64,000 bases of DNA from Tranzscheliella williamsii (Eukaryota > Basidiomycota > Ustilaginomycetes > Ustilaginales > Ustilaginaceae), in contig JALBYF010000031.1 of the NCBI GenBank assembly GCA_023212725.1, positions 124,001-188,000 on the forward strand. The letters are read 5' to 3'. Positions 20,601 to 28,900 of this stretch are shown in pieces; the stretch's first letter is position 1; every line of letters starts with the position of its first letter. The notes beneath the pieces were generated by a model that saw only the letters and a list, made by a program, of their open reading frames with translations, had not been told where the DNA came from and searched no databases. The position numbers and the translations under genes are program-made.

Positions 20601-20838
20601 GATGCAGAGATGCTGAAGCGAGCTGGTAGCGCGGCTCCTCGATGAACTCGAGGGAGAGAGCCGTGAGGTCTTGGTCGAGGTCGGACAGGTCGTCAGCGCT
20701 GGAGGTGGACGAGTAGGAGTAGGCAGAAAGGGCGGGCGAGGGCGTAGGCGAAGGAGACTTGAGAGGGTCAAAGCCCGGTGATTCCGCCTCGTCGTACAAG
20801 GCGTCAGACGAGCCACTGCTCGGTGTGTTCCGCTGCAT
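17653..20838 (-). CDS. Choline/ethanolamine kinase with long disordered insertions
   Basis: Single exon, 1061 aa from the ATG at 20838 (the frame stays open to an ATG at 21243, which would add 135 poorly conserved residues). About 160 residues of Ser/Thr/acidic sequence precede the fold. KRISGAFTNAVFFA and VLLRVYGAGSEVLLSR form the N-lobe; Brenner's motif FAHNDAQYGNLL lies near residue 648 and the metal-binding VVIDFEYASPNPRAYDIANHF near 744. These define choline/ethanolamine kinases, the first step of the Kennedy pathway. Two large Ser/Pro/Arg-rich inserts interrupt the fold: one of about 150 residues before the YPGVWRRLKRWSREA block, and one of about 75 between the two catalytic motifs. A ~170-residue insert also precedes the C-terminal helix. 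Choline versus ethanolamine preference is not decidable. Confidence 0.88.
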   Translation of the reverse strand: MQRNTPSSGSSDALYDEAESPGFDPLKSPSPTPSPALSAYSYSSTSSADDLSDLDQDLTALSLEFIEEPRYQLASASLHPPGHTPTHPHHFSELSGTTTPIASRSSLSLRSLQSAASPPSLSSGTAFAACSSSLPAAASSSPSSGSVSTSVFPASQIDTDADIDLDADDDSLELQDADEDDMHADGVPAARGCRLDARQADTWQFRAKVLKIFVHELKLAGWSQQTADPALWPLQADNIKLKRISGAFTNAVFFASYQPSASASPGVVPPPTVLLRVYGAGSEVLLSRRAELLILHTLSSLYEIGPHILGTFANGRVEEFYDCDPIQKEGMRDFGDREAYMKSGGSLVVKGREGCAHWVARRMNELHSVPLEVMKTVLEQGNLHGPSQKGFGRGIENHIMASSHRPRRRTRARHTPSMPDKELASPYMYALDNRGVMRASPAPMASGEPSPVHAQEISMHPYAHRNSSAASLDSLATSYNSQSSLFGDSPSMQTVSSPSLSGSSATDTPNSYFPPVTNNCMSPLALNPIGKTAPKPSIRGPYPGVWRRLKRWSREAAKVVELVEKFARTESGARAIALCFDGHPSIRQEMQTAKGTLRSTDIGLTPGNLRNTLRCIRAIDLVSLYREIDEFKQFVRRWERKEGPSRRVFAHNDAQYGNLLAIRHFPTRPPAATTEGEPRTRDAKGPHGELPSIPAGMPRLPSQDSRRESTSSSSGRRSPVSTRSKSKSRLSFKKALPPHHRIVVIDFEYASPNPRAYDIANHFQEWRADYHHPTLSWSLGHHGSYPDEQQRRKWLRAYVEQGRLLRMGGKISKGGPTMLEIPADMSLPPPMESVEPLQHPQHSNMKGPVTAERSAPVTPSTGAAQVAALEKSSGERHRPELAPKSSSSSGGRVERMTSADELASQTLGRRRSNESISSSSWQVPPSGSLRAVGGGGTPLSPTLDGSASPQVVALAHLDASIEKEVDRLEREVQLWSPATHAVWGLWGIVFAKEEVEAVLAKATLEASTTPSADSVLGDAPTHSAHEAGSADSFDNLRYALGRIELFRAEFRRLLQLGIDAI

Positions 20839-22120
20839 CGTCCTGCTCCTCAGCGCAGCCGCTCCGTCCTCTCGCTCTCGCTCGCTCGCTGTCGCAGCCA
20901 GAGCAGCCGGGTCCGTTCTGTACAGAGCGCACGCTGGGCTTGCGATCCGTTCGCGCAGACAAGATGGCTTGTTGACCCGTGGCGCCGGCGGTAAAGGAGG
21001 ATGCCTTTGGTAAGGGGAATCAAGAGCGACGGCGCCGATGGAACGGGAGCTTACTTGCTGGGATACGGCATTGCGCGCTCGACGTGTGCGAGCTGGTAGG
21101 AGGCTCTGCAGGTGGGGGTAGCAAGACAGAAGAGCACTACACTTGCGCTGCGAAAGGGCGAAAGAGAGGAAGGATGGGAGGATGGTCTTGGCGACCAACG
21201 CAGCCGCAACTACACTGATACTAAGATTGCACGACCGAATCATCTACGCTCTTTGCCATTCGTCTGAATGCGCTCATTCGTCGAGCCTAAGCGCGTTGGA
21301 AGCGGACGGTGAGAATATGCACTTTCAGACTTTCTGCGCAGATCGACTTTTGAAAGACCGCATCCCCAATCGGGCACCCCTCTCCCGATCCATGGTCAAA
21401 CAGCCTTGCTCAGCCACAGCCACTCGCTACCAAAAGCTAGTGCTCTCCGTCCCTGCCCTTCTCCTCCCCACTCCCTGCCCTTTCCTCACAGCATCTGACC
21501 CTCATCGTGGGTGCGTACACTGGCAGAGGCGAGCTAGTGGAACGAGTGTGCGTGAATCCGACAGTTGCGTGCTGGGCAAGGAAACGTGCTATATCGCGGA
21601 GTAAGTTGGTGCGAATGTCGCACGGGTCTGACCTATGTCTACCGGCCTCGATGAGCGCGTGTGACTGTGTGAGGAAGCCCAAGGAGGATCACGAGGTGGA
21701 ATGCATCCAAGTCGCAGCAGAAGCCGAGTCAGGATAGGTTGGCAGAGAGGGCGATCGCAAGCGTAGCCATCTGCTATCCGCGGTCCGTTCTTCACCGGCT
21801 TCACCGCCACGAAGCGACTATGGACCCCGCTGCAGAGAGACGCACCAGCAGTGTACAGTACGGAAAAGCAGTGGGCAGCCGTTTCCGTACTGTAGTCGGT
21901 CTCTCGGTGCTTGGTGTGCGCAGAGTGTGGAAGCAGCCTTGAAGTAAACCTCGACTCGGGCGCAGAGTAGTGTCGTCAAGTGTTCTGCGCGCGACCAATG
22001 AGGAGCGTATGTCGGTATGCTCTGTGTGGGGATGGCTGTCCGCTGAGGGCGTCCAGCACGGGGGTATCAAAGCCTGTGAGGATGCGCTCCTGTGGGCGGG
22101 GAGGAGAGACGACAGCGCGG
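20839..22120. other. Intergenic, choline kinase upstream region and DGK1 3' flank
   Basis: About 1.28 kb. The part 20839-21243 is open in frame with the choline kinase and could encode an N-terminal extension. Beyond it I see no gene, RNA or repeat. Confidence 0.45.
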
Positions 22121-23458
22121 TCACGAGAACCAGCGCTGCCAGGCGGTGGCCAGCCGACCCCACGAGTAGAGCAAGGCCCAGATGCCTGTCGCCGAGAGGA
22201 TGGGGAGCGAGAGGTTGTCGTCCAAGCCGCCCAGCTCGAGGCCCTCTGCGACGCCGGCGACCAGGCCTGAGCCCAGCGTCAAGAGCCACCAGGGCATGCC
22301 GGGCACATCCTTGGTGAGGGCTGCTGCATCGGTGCCGAGCTTCCCCCTGCGGATGCTGTCCGCTCCCAGGTATTGCGCCGCCAGGGCACCACCGCTGGGC
22401 AAGAGTCCGACGCCGTGCTGCCCTTGGAAGCCGTGGGACCAGCCTCGCCAGCCGGTGCCCGTGGCACCCGCGGCTCGGTCGGTGCCAAAGATGGCAGGAT
22501 GGGCGTAGCCTGAGCCTGACCACGAGATGCCGTTGGTGCGCACGTTGGACGAGGCGATCGGCGTGCACCAAAACAGATACGATGTCAGTGCACCGCTCAC
22601 CACGGCGGCCACGAAGCCCGCGACCGACTTGCGCGACGCAAACGGCGGCGAGGCGAGACGAGGCGTGTATCGACCAAACGCCCTGCCAAACGTGGTAGCG
22701 CATGTGTCGGACCACGAAAGGATCATCACGGCAACACATGCAATGTCCTCGGGGAAGAAGTGGAGAGAGCTGATGACGCCCACCAGATACCACGCCACGC
22801 CGGTCACCTTGTCCTTCTCAGACTCCCTCATGAGGAAGCCGAGTACCTTTTCGTAGATCCGTTCAAAGCCGGCGTTGTTGAGGCGGATGACATCGGCGGT
22901 CACCACGATGCCGAGGAAGTAGGAGAGATTGCGCACAACGGCTCGGTACTCGGTGTTGGACAGGTAGAGGTAGAGCACCAGGAAGCCGATCGAGCTGTGG
23001 AAGATCTTTCTAGGGATCTCCCAGCTCTTGTTGCTCGTCGGTATAATGGGGCCCACCTTGTCGGCCGCCTTTGAGACTGATGATTTCTTCGATGCGGCCG
23101 GCCGGCGCTGTCTTAGGTCGCCGTTCGCCTCTGCGTGACTGGCAGCACCGTTGGGGGAGGTGCTTGCTGAGTTGGCAGCGCCCGCCTCGTCCTGGACGGG
23201 CATGGTGAGGGCGGCAGGCTCGGACGCGGCTGCGTTTCGTTGCAGCATCTCGCGGTCGAAGTCAGACTCGGCGCGAGAGAGGGCCCTCAACACAGCGACG
23301 CCCTTTTGCAAAGAGGAGGAGCGCGACCGGTTCGAACGTTTCTGGGAGGCCGAAGGCGGAGAAGCAGCGGGGTCGGTAGGCTGAGGAGAGGAAGAGCGCG
23401 GCCAGGCGGCCTGCGGCTTGTCGTGCGCCGCGGACGGCGAGGAGGGCTGGGTTGGCAT
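22121..23458 (-). CDS. DGK1: CTP-dependent diacylglycerol kinase
   Basis: Single exon, 445 aa from the ATG at 23458. A ~150-residue Ser/Ala-rich cytosolic N-terminus precedes SWEIPRKIFHSSIGFLVLYL, the hallmark start of Dgk1. Then come ADVIRLNNAGFERIYEKVLG, LMRESEKDKVTGVAWYLVG and ILSWSDTCATTFGRAFGRYT, the cytidylyltransferase-like core with the Asp needed for activity. Several membrane helices are evident, and the family acts in the ER/nuclear membrane, making phosphatidate from DAG with CTP and opposing the Pah1 lipin. It shares the pathway with the choline/ethanolamine kinase just downstream. An in-frame extension upstream exists only from a TTG at 23539. Confidence 0.92.
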   Translation of the reverse strand: MPTQPSSPSAAHDKPQAAWPRSSSPQPTDPAASPPSASQKRSNRSRSSSLQKGVAVLRALSRAESDFDREMLQRNAAASEPAALTMPVQDEAGAANSASTSPNGAASHAEANGDLRQRRPAASKKSSVSKAADKVGPIIPTSNKSWEIPRKIFHSSIGFLVLYLYLSNTEYRAVVRNLSYFLGIVVTADVIRLNNAGFERIYEKVLGFLMRESEKDKVTGVAWYLVGVISSLHFFPEDIACVAVMILSWSDTCATTFGRAFGRYTPRLASPPFASRKSVAGFVAAVVSGALTSYLFWCTPIASSNVRTNGISWSGSGYAHPAIFGTDRAAGATGTGWRGWSHGFQGQHGVGLLPSGGALAAQYLGADSIRRGKLGTDAAALTKDVPGMPWWLLTLGSGLVAGVAEGLELGGLDDNLSLPILSATGIWALLYSWGRLATAWQRWFS

Positions 23459-24002
23459 GGCTGCAATCTCTCGCCCGTATGGCAGTGGCTTTGGCGGATG
23501 AGAAGAGAATGTGCGGGTAACGGCTGCGCTGATGATCAATGCAGGAAGCTAGGCTATTTTGCAACTTGCACAGACGCAGGCGCTGCTGATTGGATAGCAA
23601 TGGCGAGCAAAATCAAGAAAGCCAGCTCGCGCGTGTGCATGGCGCGGCATCTGTGAGCCGCCATCACGTCCGCACAAACGAATCAGCAGGCGAAACCAAC
23701 AACCTAACAACGCCAGCTCGACGTTCAGCAACACAGCCGATCCTCGATCCAGTTGAGGTCCAGCGGTCATGTCTGTCCCTTTCACTGATCGCTGTTTCCG
23801 CCCTCTCACAGATAGTCGATTCGACGGAAGCGAAGCGAGAGAGTTTCAGAGCGGAATCTCTTTGCTCCGATGACTGTACACGCATAGCCCCTGCCACAGA
23901 CGTGGATGCGGAGGGCAAGGTGCCGTCAATGCACACGTCAAGATGCGGTCTGATTTTGTAGTAGAGATGTATATACATTACTCGACCCTACCATCCATCA
24001 AG
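23459..24002. other. Intergenic, DGK1 promoter and tRNA 5' flank
   Basis: About 540 bp; no coding or RNA signal seen apart from the adjoining tRNA. Confidence 0.5.
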
Positions 24003-24105
24003 AGCTTCTTAGCGCAGTAGGTAGCGCGTTGGGCTCATACCATTAACCTTTCCACTGCGAAGTGGTGTAACCCAAAGGTCGTCGGATCGAAACCGACAGA
24101 AGCTA
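24003..24105 (+). tRNA. tRNA-Met (CAT) of initiator type with a 30-nt intron
   Basis: Acceptor stem AGCTTCT (24003-24009) pairs with AGAAGCT (24098-24104), with A at 24105. D-arm GCGC/GCGC at 24012-24015 and 24024-24027. Anticodon stem TTGGG (24029-24033) pairs with CCCAA (24071-24075); anticodon CAT at 24036-24038. The intron is 24040-24069, one base after the anticodon as expected, and contains a hairpin CCACT-GCGA-AGTGG. T-arm GTCGG/CCGAC with loop ATCGAAA. A1:U72, three G:C pairs at the base of the anticodon stem and A54 in the T-loop are initiator hallmarks. The D-arm resembles elongator tRNA-Met, so initiator identity is likely but not certain. Mature length 73 nt before CCA. Confidence 0.9.
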
Positions 24106-24106
24106 C

Positions 24107-24112
24107 TTTTTT
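24107..24112 (+). terminator. RNA polymerase III terminator of the tRNA
   Basis: Run of six T beginning two bases after the discriminator base; further T runs follow at about 24128 and 24154. Confidence 0.75.
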
Positions 24113-24418
24113 CGCACCGAAAGTCCTTTTTTGCGATTAAACCGACCGAAGCCCTTTTTTGTCATTTCTTGTCGTGACATTATTACTCGCAGCCTGCATT
24201 GACCTTGGATTTGCATAAGGACGACCACAATGGTGCCGGTGCTGGAGCTGGTGCCGGTGTTGTGAAACTATTGGACGTGGGAGCTGGCGCCGTTTGGCAC
24301 AGCCAGCGATAGAAGAAGCGCACTACACAGCACAGCTCCGATACACGATGGCACTGAAATGTAGAATTCAGAATGAACTGGAAACGGTATACACGGGAAA
24401 GGGGGGTGGGGGATGCGT

Positions 24419-25519
24419 CTATGCGAGGTAGCCCTTCTTGAGCGCGATTTCGGCGTTCATGACAGAGCTGGTGGCGGCGCCGATCATGACGTTGTTGGAG
24501 AGGACGACGAACTTGATGTCGAAGACGGGGCAGGGGCGGATGCGGCCTACGTTGACGCCTGCGCCGTTCTGCCAGTCGCGGTCGAGTTTGGGCTGCGGGC
24601 GGTCTTCTTCGTCGTGGACGGTGATGGCTTGGGCGGGGGCAGAGTGGACGCCGAGCTTCTGCGCCTCGGGGATGTAGTCGCGGAAGCACTGGGCGACCTG
24701 TTCGGGCGAGGGGGGCGGCTGGTTGCGGAACGAGACCGAGACACACTCGGTGTGGCCGTCGATGACGGGCACGCGGTTGCAGTGTGCCGAGACGCGGAGT
24801 GGCTCTGCCTGGTGGTAGTCGAATGCGGTCTTGTCCGCGTGGATTCCGCCGAGGATCTTGGCCGTCTCCCACTCGATCTTCTCCTCCTCGCCGCTGATGT
24901 ACGGCACCACGTTGTCCAGGATGTCCAGCGACGAGACGCCCGGGTATCCCGCGCCAGAGATCGCCTGCATCGTGCTGACCAGCACACGGTCCAGCGCGCC
25001 GAACCGCGCCTCGAGCGCCTTGAGCGGCACCACGATGCCCGTCGTCGAGCAGTTGGCGTTTGTGACGATAAAGCCCGTCTGCGTGCCCACCTGCTGCCGC
25101 TGGTACGGCAGAATCTCCATGTGCTCCGGGTTGACCAGCGGCACCACCAGCGGGCACAGCGCGTCCGTCCGGTAGTTCTTCGCATTCGAAAAGACGCGTA
25201 GCTCCGCAGCACGGAACGCCGCCTCGACCACCCCCGCCGGCCCCGAGTCCAACCCGGAGAAGACCACCTGACACCCCGCAAAGTGCTCCGGCACACACTC
25301 GTGCACTTGCATCTGCGCAATCTGCGCAGGCACGCGCCTCACCTGCTTCCACCGCCCCTCCACCGCCTTGGCATACGTCTTGCCCGCCGACGACGACGAC
25401 GCCCCCAGCGCCGCCAGCTCGAACTGCGGATGCTCTGCCAGCTGCAAGATGAATCGCTGCCCCACCGTGCCTGTAGCACCCAGCACGCCGACCTTGAGCT
25501 TCTGTGATGGCGAAGTCAT
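24419..25519 (-). CDS. HOM2: Aspartate-semialdehyde dehydrogenase
   Basis: Single exon, 366 aa from the ATG at 25519. NADP-binding motif LKVGVLGATGTVGQRF at the N-terminus, ALGASSSSAGKTY next, then the active-site Cys in NANCSTTGIVVPL near residue 155. SGAGYPGVSSLDILDN and the substrate/base residues in HCNRVPVIDGHTECVSV follow. It reduces aspartyl phosphate to the semialdehyde, the branch point to Thr, Met and Ile. Length matches fungal Hom2. A perfect TGAGTCA lies 120 bp upstream. An overlapping open frame on the same strand is a shadow. Confidence 0.95.
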   Translation of the reverse strand: MTSPSQKLKVGVLGATGTVGQRFILQLAEHPQFELAALGASSSSAGKTYAKAVEGRWKQVRRVPAQIAQMQVHECVPEHFAGCQVVFSGLDSGPAGVVEAAFRAAELRVFSNAKNYRTDALCPLVVPLVNPEHMEILPYQRQQVGTQTGFIVTNANCSTTGIVVPLKALEARFGALDRVLVSTMQAISGAGYPGVSSLDILDNVVPYISGEEEKIEWETAKILGGIHADKTAFDYHQAEPLRVSAHCNRVPVIDGHTECVSVSFRNQPPPSPEQVAQCFRDYIPEAQKLGVHSAPAQAITVHDEEDRPQPKLDRDWQNGAGVNVGRIRPCPVFDIKFVVLSNNVMIGAATSSVMNAEIALKKGYLA

Positions 25520-25953
25520 GATATCGTTGATGCAGGTGTGATGCGTTAAGTGGCAAACAGGAGATCGTCGCTGCAGCAATTGTGAATGTCGACTTCTTTT
25601 TAATTTGTGGGTCGACTTCTTCTCATTTTGCCAGAGTGTGAGTCATAAGTCAACACCTAACCGGATTTCGAGGAAGTGGCAATGTTAGACTCGTTCGAAA
25701 TCACAATCACAGATGTACAGACAACCTTTTCTCGCCGTGCAACAACCTCCTCCCGTTTCGTGCGTGCTGTTGCCAGTGCGCAGACAATCCTCCTCGCGCG
25801 TTCTTTTCCGTGCACAATGCCTCGACGCGGCCAGGTTCACGCCACGCCGAAGGTGGTAGAGGTGACCAGTCAAAGAATGTATTAAAGGGATAGGACCGAC
25901 AAGCAAAGCCAAGGGGTAGATACAATCAAGGGCGGCACGATGCACGCGGACGC
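25520..25953. other. HOM2 promoter and ABC transporter 3' flank
   Basis: About 430 bp between two minus-strand genes; contains the Gcn4-type site listed separately. No gene seen. Confidence 0.5.
25639..25645. promoter_or_regulatory. Gcn4/Cpc1-type site TGAGTCA upstream of HOM2
   Basis: A perfect 7-bp palindromic Gcn4 consensus, 120 bp upstream of the HOM2 ATG. Gcn4/CpcA activates amino-acid genes, HOM2 among them in yeast. Confidence 0.6.
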
Positions 25954-28900
25954 TTAGCGGTTGCTGAAGCGGAAGAACTTGGTGAAGACGACCGTGGCAA
26001 TGCAGTTGAAAGCGATAAAGGCAATCAGGATGCCGATGTCGCGGCCGCGCTCGCCAAACGTGATGCCAAAGGCCGCGTAGAACTCCTCGCCGGACTTGTA
26101 GGGGCAGTAGAGACAATCCGTAAACGCCGACCCATTGTCAAGGTAGCCGCCGGCCCGGGCAACATAGTCGCCCGCCCAGGCTTCGCACGACTGTCCCGCG
26201 GGCGGGTTGAATCGGCTAAACTCGGTGGGGGCGCAACGGATGTCGAGACCGGTCAGCTCGTTTGCGATCAACGGCGAGATAGTGAACCGGATCGGGTTGA
26301 CGTTGTACAGGAACTTGCTGTACAGCGTACTGGACATCGACTGCGGCGGCGACAGGATACCACAGGTCAAGTTGAGGATGATCGTCAGGAACGGAACGAA
26401 AAGCGAGGCGAAGTAGGCCGACTTGGAGAACGAGGCAATCATGGTACCAATCGAAATGGCGAACAGCTCCAGCAGGAACGTCATGATCCAGAAGTAGCCA
26501 GCTCGGTTGGAATCCGTTTGGAAACCAGCAAGGTAGTAGATCAAGACAAAGAAGACCGTACCGCAAACTAGCGCATAGGGCACCTCCGAGATGAGCTGGG
26601 TCGTAGCGAACACGGTTCCAGCGAACGTCTTGGATGTCTCTTCTCGGATCCAGATCGATCTCGACATGATCCAGAAAGGCATGATCTGCGCCATAATGAT
26701 GGCGGGAATGATGGCCAGCATAAAGATAACAAAGAGTCGATACTGCAGCGAGGCAACGTTGTTGCCAAGCTGCAAAAAGAGCAGTCCGGTGAGCAGGGCA
26801 AAGGCCAGATGCTGGAAGAATCGCGTGTACTGGTAAGCGGGCTGTCGCCAGGTGCTGAGCATAGTTCGGCGGAGGACCACCTGGAATTGGTACAACCAAG
26901 GTGCTGCGTACTCGGTGGTCCGGCCCTCGGTCTTGGGCTTAGCAGCCCCTTCCCTGTTGATCTCTTCGATCGTGGCTAGGTTGTTTCGGTGCAGGTCGGA
27001 TTCCAGGTACCAGTCCGCCCAGTCTCGGTCGCCGACACGAGGCTGACTTCCGGCTCCAATGGCGTCGAGCATGTATTCGGCAGGGTTGACACCGGCAGGG
27101 CAGTGGGCGCCACGTGCACCAAAGTAGTCAATGACGTGCTTGCCATCGCGGCCAATCGGGCCAAAGTAGACAGTCTTGCCGCCACGCTCGAGTAGCAAAA
27201 GTCGGTCGAAGGTCTCAAACAGAAGCGCAGAAGGCTGGTGGATGGTGCAGAGGATGGTCTGCCCATTGTCGGCAAGCTTTCGCAGCAGTCGGCAGATGGT
27301 GAAGGCGGACTGTCCGTCGAGACCAGAAGTGGGTTCGTCAAGGAAGAGCAACATGGAGGGCTTGGCGGCCAGCTCGACACCGATGGTGACACGCTTGCGA
27401 TCGCCAACACCAAGGCCAAAGGCAGGGTAGCCAATGATGGCGTCGGCGAGGTCGTGAAGTTCAAGTAGCTCGATAATGTCCTCGACGTATTGATCCTTCT
27501 CCTCCTTGGACACTTCGTGGCTCTGACGCAGGTAAGCAGAGAATCGCAGCGCCTCGCGAACACTGCACATGGGCTCGTGAATGTCCTGCTGCTCGGCATA
27601 ACCACACTGTCGCTGGAAGCTCATGTCAATCTTCTTGCCTTGAATCAGTCGGTCTCCTTCAATGACACCAATGCTCTTCCGGTCGGCGAGGACGTCGAGC
27701 AAGGTGGTTTTGCCGGCACCACTGCTACCCATCAAGGCGGTCATGGTGCCGGGTTTGACGTAGCCGAAAACGTTGTCCAGGAGCTTGCGGTGTCCGCCGG
27801 GCACGGGAACAGTATATTCAAGGTTGGACCAGGTGAAAGGCTCTCCGACTACCTCCAGCTTGGCTTCCGTCTTTTCCGTGGCACCTGATCGTCTGTCCTT
27901 AAGAATGTCATCCAGTTTCTTCTCCTCCTTGTTCGGTGGCTTCTTGACCACCATAGCGGAGGCGAAAGCGCCCTGATCCTGGGTCTCGACGCTGAAAGCG
28001 GTCATGGCAATAAATCCGAGAAGGAAGGCGATGAGAATGCCGACGTTGCGCCAGAGGTGACTCTCTTCGTAGGCAAAGTTGGCCGAGAGGTAGGCGCTTC
28101 CGCTGATCTGGTCCGATCCGGGTGTAGCGCCGAGAAGCGTGCAGATTTGGTTTGGCCCGAGACCCGCGGGATAAGTGGGACCACTGGGTAGGATCTGAGC
28201 ACCCTCGCAAGTGAACGTGACACGCTTGAACTCGTTGACCATGAGCGCTTCGAAGGCGTAGAAGACGGGGTTGATGTAACTAACCCAGAAGAGCCAGCGT
28301 CGCATGGCAGCCTGCGGAATAACGTAGCCTGCCCAGAGAACAAGAGCAGCCATGACAATCGCAGCCAGTCGAGCAGCCGAATAGAAGTTGGTCGTGATTG
28401 CGCCGAAGAAGGCGAACAAGGCTCGGAAACTGTAGTAAGCGATGATGACGATGAACCAGGCGGTGAAGAAGGCCGAAGCGGATCGTTCAAGACCAGCCAT
28501 AAAGTAGAGGATGATGGCAAAGATGGTCGAACGTGGCACACCGAACGGCAAATCGGCAAGAAGCTGAGCAAGGATCAAGGCGGATGGACGGTAGAAGGCG
28601 AAGCTGGTCTGTCGAGCGAGGATGGGACGGCCCATCATCTGAGTAGGCAACTCGGCAAATGCACTGAGAGAGCTGAAGAGGAGCAAGATAAAGAGACAAC
28701 CTCCACGGGTAAAGACACCGGCCGAGGTGGTGGGTAGGTGGAAGAAGATACCACCGGTGAGCATAGCGACAACAATAGCAGTGACATAGGACATGAAAAG
28801 ATCAAACTTGTCGCCCAACAGCATCTGCATCTGTCGAAGCCAGAGAGCGTAAACTTGAGCGGGGAAGGAAACCTGGTACTGTGACTTGGCACGCACACCG

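Noticed and set aside
20839..21243. 135-residue N-terminal extension of the choline kinase from an ATG at 21243
   Set aside because: Open and ATG-initiated, but low complexity and not recognisably conserved; kept as an alternative only.
23459..23539. N-terminal extension of DGK1 that looks weakly like a mitochondrial presequence
   Set aside because: In frame but starts only with TTG; no evidence for non-AUG initiation.
24183..25556. 457-codon open frame on minus overlapping HOM2
   Set aside because: Same strand as HOM2 but in another frame; Arg/Gly/Ala-rich without motifs, while HOM2 has all active-site blocks.
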